Assembly (NCBI GenBank): GCA_021818565.1
Contig: JAKATV010000474.1
Span: 1 to 15,208, forward strand
DNA from: Planctomycetota bacterium
Lineage (GTDB): Bacteria > Planctomycetota > Phycisphaerae > WQYP01
Direction of reading: 5' to 3'
Length of the DNA stretch: 15,208 nt
Under the pieces are notes generated by a model, which was given only the letters and a program-made list of their open reading frames with translations, was not told the DNA's origin and made no database searches. Position 1 is the stretch's first letter; the number at the start of each line of letters is the position of its first letter. The translations under genes and the position numbers were made by a program. This document shows positions 13,171 through 15,208 of the stretch, in pieces.

Positions 13171-13992
13171 ATGATGACAACCGCCCGGACGTTTGTTCAA
13201 TGCCAATGGTGTACCACCCAAAGCCCATTGGGCACGCCCTCGTGCCCAAGTTGCGGTGCGCCGCTGGATAGCCGCAACGTGGTCAGCGATTCCGGCTGGA
13301 CGGCGGCTCCGCGCATACGGGATATGACCCGCATTGAATTTGGCACCAGCACCTGTCAAGTGGAGGGGCACATGGTACCGGTGGCGGATTTGCAACTCGG
13401 TGCCGGTGATGCGGTATTTTTTGAACATCATGTCATGTTGTGGAAAGATGATTCCGTGCCGCTGGAGAACCTGTCATTAAGCGGCGGTGTAACCCGGTTA
13501 TTTGCGGGCATGCCCTTCAGCATTTCCATGGCCAAAGGTCCGGGGCATATCGCCTTTTCCCGCGATGCGTCCGGAGAACTTGTGGTCCTGCCCATGCACC
13601 CGGGCATGGAAATGGATGTGCGCGAACATGCCTTTGTGCTGGCCTCGCATTCCCTGGAATATTCATTTGTGCGGGTCAAGGGATTGGCGAATATATTTTT
13701 TGGCGGCGAGGGAATGTTCATGGACCGCTTCGTTACCCATGGCGCACGCGGCTTGCTGATGCTGCATGGCTACGGCAATGTTTTTCAACGCACGCTTAAG
13801 CCGGGCGAAAGCATTCTTATTGAGCCGGGCGGATTTTTATACAAAGACTCTTCCGTGGCCATGGATGTGGAATTTCAGAAAATCGGCGGCTCATTCCTGG
13901 GCGGAAAAGCCATGGCGCTGGCGCGGGTGCGCGGTCCCGGGCGCGTCGGGATTCAATCAATGTATCATCACCATCATCAGGATCGGAAGTAA
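13171..13992 (+). CDS. AIM24 family protein with N-terminal zinc ribbon (copy 1)
   Basis: This 273-residue protein starts with a small zinc ribbon, CQWC (11-14) and CPSC (25-28), followed by a linker and an AIM24-type beta-rich domain (about 50-265). The domain has repeats of GD/GE-type turns such as LGAGDAVFFEHHVMLWKDD, GGVTRLFAGMPFSI, GPGHIAFSRDASGELVVLP, GNVFQRTLKPGESILIEPGGFLYKD and a final RGPGRVGIQSMY. AIM24 is a conserved family, named from a yeast mitochondrial inner-membrane protein; its biochemical activity in bacteria is not known. AGGAG lies 4 nt before the first ATG and 7 nt before a second at 13174, so the true start is either. The natural C-terminus contains HHHH. It is followed after 11 bp by a paralogue. 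Confidence 0.86.
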   Translation: MMTTARTFVQCQWCTTQSPLGTPSCPSCGAPLDSRNVVSDSGWTAAPRIRDMTRIEFGTSTCQVEGHMVPVADLQLGAGDAVFFEHHVMLWKDDSVPLENLSLSGGVTRLFAGMPFSISMAKGPGHIAFSRDASGELVVLPMHPGMEMDVREHAFVLASHSLEYSFVRVKGLANIFFGGEGMFMDRFVTHGARGLLMLHGYGNVFQRTLKPGESILIEPGGFLYKDSSVAMDVEFQKIGGSFLGGKAMALARVRGPGRVGIQSMYHHHHQDRK

Positions 13993-14003
13993 GGGTTAAC
14001 GCG

Positions 14004-14909
14004 ATGGATCAGCCACAGACACCTTCTACCACGGCCCGCTGCCAATGGTGCGGCAATGCGTTTGCCGCCGACGCGCCTTTGACCAATTGCCCGCGCTGCG
14101 GGGCACCGCTGCGCGTTGCGGCGCGCCGTGATGATGCGGGATGGACCGAATTGCCGCCGGTTGCGGATATGGCCCGTATACAGTTGGGGGCCGGTTCCGT
14201 ACAAATTGAAGGCCATTGTGTGCCGGTGGCGGATTTTAACTTGGCGGCGGGCCAACATATTTATTTTTCGCATCATTATCTTTTGTGGCGGGATGATCAG
14301 GTGCTGATGGGGCAGATGTCTTTGCGGCAGGGCTTTACCCGCCTGTTTGCCGGACTGCCGGTATTCATGCTCGAAGCGCATGGCCCCGGACGCCTGGCGT
14401 TATCACGGGATGAGCCGGGGGAGACCGTGGCGGTTCCGTTAAATCCCGGTCAGGCGGTGCATGTGCTGGAGCACAAATTTCTGGCCGCCACCGGATCGGT
14501 GAGTTATGACTGGACCGACCTTGGAATTTTTTTCCTGGTGCGCAAAGGCAATAATTCCGACGAGCAAGAATATGTCTATCCCATCGGGCGTTATATCGAT
14601 ATATTCCGCTGCGACAAGCAGCCCGGCCTGTTGCTGCTGCATTGTGCGGGAAATTGCTTTCAGCGGACCCTGGCACCGGATGAAACGCTTCTGGTAAAGC
14701 CGCGTTCGTTGATTTATTCCGATGTTTCGGTCCACCTTGGGCTGCATTTTGAATATCCCCGCCACGCCGGAATGCTGCGACGCCGACATATATGGCTGCG
14801 GCTAAGAGGCCCCGGCCGCGTGGCCATACAATCCTGCTATGAAGGTATTGAAATGGAAAACAGCCCCAATATCATGGAATCCTTTGGCTCAACATCCCGC
14901 GCCTGGTAA
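14004..14909 (+). CDS. AIM24 family protein with N-terminal zinc ribbon (copy 2)
   Basis: This 301-residue paralogue of the upstream gene has the same order: zinc ribbon CQWC (13-16) and CPRC (29-32), then the AIM24 domain with AGQHIYFSHHYLLWRDDQ, GFTRLFAGLPVFML, GPGRLALSRDEPGETVAVPL, GNCFQRTLAPDETLLVKPRSLIYSD and RGPGRVAIQSCYE. It carries an extra loop of about 20 residues (about 175-195, RKGNNSDEQEYVYPIGRYID) where copy 1 has a short turn, and a longer C-terminal tail ending SFGSTSRAW. The start is 11 bp after the stop of copy 1, with AAGG about 9 nt upstream, so the two are co-transcribed. Two diverged copies with identical architecture point to a heteromer or to divided roles. Function is unknown. 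Confidence 0.86.
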   Translation: MDQPQTPSTTARCQWCGNAFAADAPLTNCPRCGAPLRVAARRDDAGWTELPPVADMARIQLGAGSVQIEGHCVPVADFNLAAGQHIYFSHHYLLWRDDQVLMGQMSLRQGFTRLFAGLPVFMLEAHGPGRLALSRDEPGETVAVPLNPGQAVHVLEHKFLAATGSVSYDWTDLGIFFLVRKGNNSDEQEYVYPIGRYIDIFRCDKQPGLLLLHCAGNCFQRTLAPDETLLVKPRSLIYSDVSVHLGLHFEYPRHAGMLRRRHIWLRLRGPGRVAIQSCYEGIEMENSPNIMESFGSTSRAW

Positions 14910-14947
14910 AGCAGTGAAATGTTGTAATATGACGCGACCATCGCCCG

Positions 14948-14981
14948 GCCACTTGCAGCTTAAAAGCGGCTTCAAGGTGGC
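14948..14981 (+). terminator. Imperfect hairpin after the AIM24 genes
   Basis: GCCAC (14948-14952) pairs with GTGGC (14977-14981), and the inner TTG/CAA and AGC/GCT pairs extend the stem with small bulges around an AAAA-containing loop. It lies 39 bp after the stop of the second AIM24 gene. No T-run follows, so termination is uncertain. Confidence 0.3.
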
Positions 14982-15081
14982 AATACATGAAACTAATGTC
15001 CGTGAAACTGTTCTGGATCAAATCAGCCAAATGAGGCTTAAGCTTACACGGAATGGCGGCTGTTGGCCCCCAGCGCTTCGT

Positions 15082-15201
15082 CGCCCCGCCCAAGGTCGGG
15101 CTACCGACGGCACCGGACTGAACATGCTTATGGCTGCTTCCTTCCGGACCTGACCAGGTTCACAGTCAACCCGTGCATCGGGCCCGACCATGGCCGGGGC
15201 G
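15082..15201 (-). ncRNA. ffs: Signal recognition particle RNA, small bacterial type (4.5S)
   Basis: On the minus strand the conserved apical domain reads GTCAGGTCCGGAAGGAAGCA, with the GGAA tetraloop and the symmetric internal loop that binds Ffh. The 5' arm at 15201-15182 (GCCCCGGCCATGGTCGGGC core) pairs with the 3' arm at 15101-15083, 17 of 19 positions, plus one further C-G pair, giving a hairpin of about 120 nt. No Alu domain is present, as in most Gram-negative bacteria. The RNA works with Ffh to target membrane and secreted proteins. Ends are set from the stem and could differ by a few bases; no T-run was found at the 3' end. Confidence 0.92.
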
Positions 15202-15208
15202 CACGCGC

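Noticed and set aside
1..15208. CRISPR array or defence gene cluster
   Set aside because: No regularly spaced direct repeats and no nuclease, helicase or restriction-modification genes were recognised.

Overview
The window looks like chromosome from a planctomycete, probably of the class Phycisphaerae. This is inferred from gene content alone: a DUF1580 protein, a pseudopilin ending in a variant of the H-X9-DG motif, a eukaryote-type (GT3) glycogen synthase and zinc-ribbon AIM24 proteins. Clear GGAG-type ribosome binding sites precede many genes.

Region 1 (1 to about 2597) is the integrase end of an integrative element inserted at the 3' end of a tRNA-Arg(TCG) gene. It holds the tail of an unrecognised gene, a ribbon-helix-helix type protein (minus), a DUF1580 excisionase-like protein (plus) and an intact tyrosine recombinase (minus) whose start lies about 120 bp from the tRNA. 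A perfect 26-bp palindrome sits just upstream of the integrase. The DUF1580 gene has a smaller inverted repeat with the same ACGGT/ACCGT arms over its probable transcription start, which suggests one shared regulator. The far end of the element is outside the window.

Region 2 (2702-5853, all minus strand) is host chromosome: a MarR regulator followed by a TIM-barrel sugar isomerase/epimerase, each with a 20-bp inverted repeat upstream, then a separate two-gene unit of a pseudopilin and a small glycine-rich membrane protein that ends at a clear intrinsic terminator.

Region 3 (6083-8728, plus strand) is a probable three-gene lipoprotein operon: two tandem LpoB-like proteins and a repeat-containing lipoprotein resembling the COG3014 family. 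Together they look like an outer-membrane module that controls peptidoglycan synthases.

Region 4 (8763-13039) has a zinc-free quinone-oxidoreductase-like gene bracketed by two 100-bp inverted copies of a repeat (97 of 100 positions identical), then a GT3 glycogen synthase with a disordered N-terminal extension of about 115 residues and a histidine phosphatase, all minus strand. Each repeat copy starts shortly after the stop codon of a different outward gene and has the same orientation relative to that gene.

Region 5 (13105-15201) has a sigma70-like promoter driving two tandem AIM24-family genes, each with an N-terminal zinc ribbon, and then the small bacterial SRP RNA (ffs) on the minus strand.

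No CRISPR array, rRNA or insertion sequence was seen. The observations most worth following are the inverted repeat pair, the shared operator candidates of the integration module, and the duplicated lipoprotein and AIM24 pairs.
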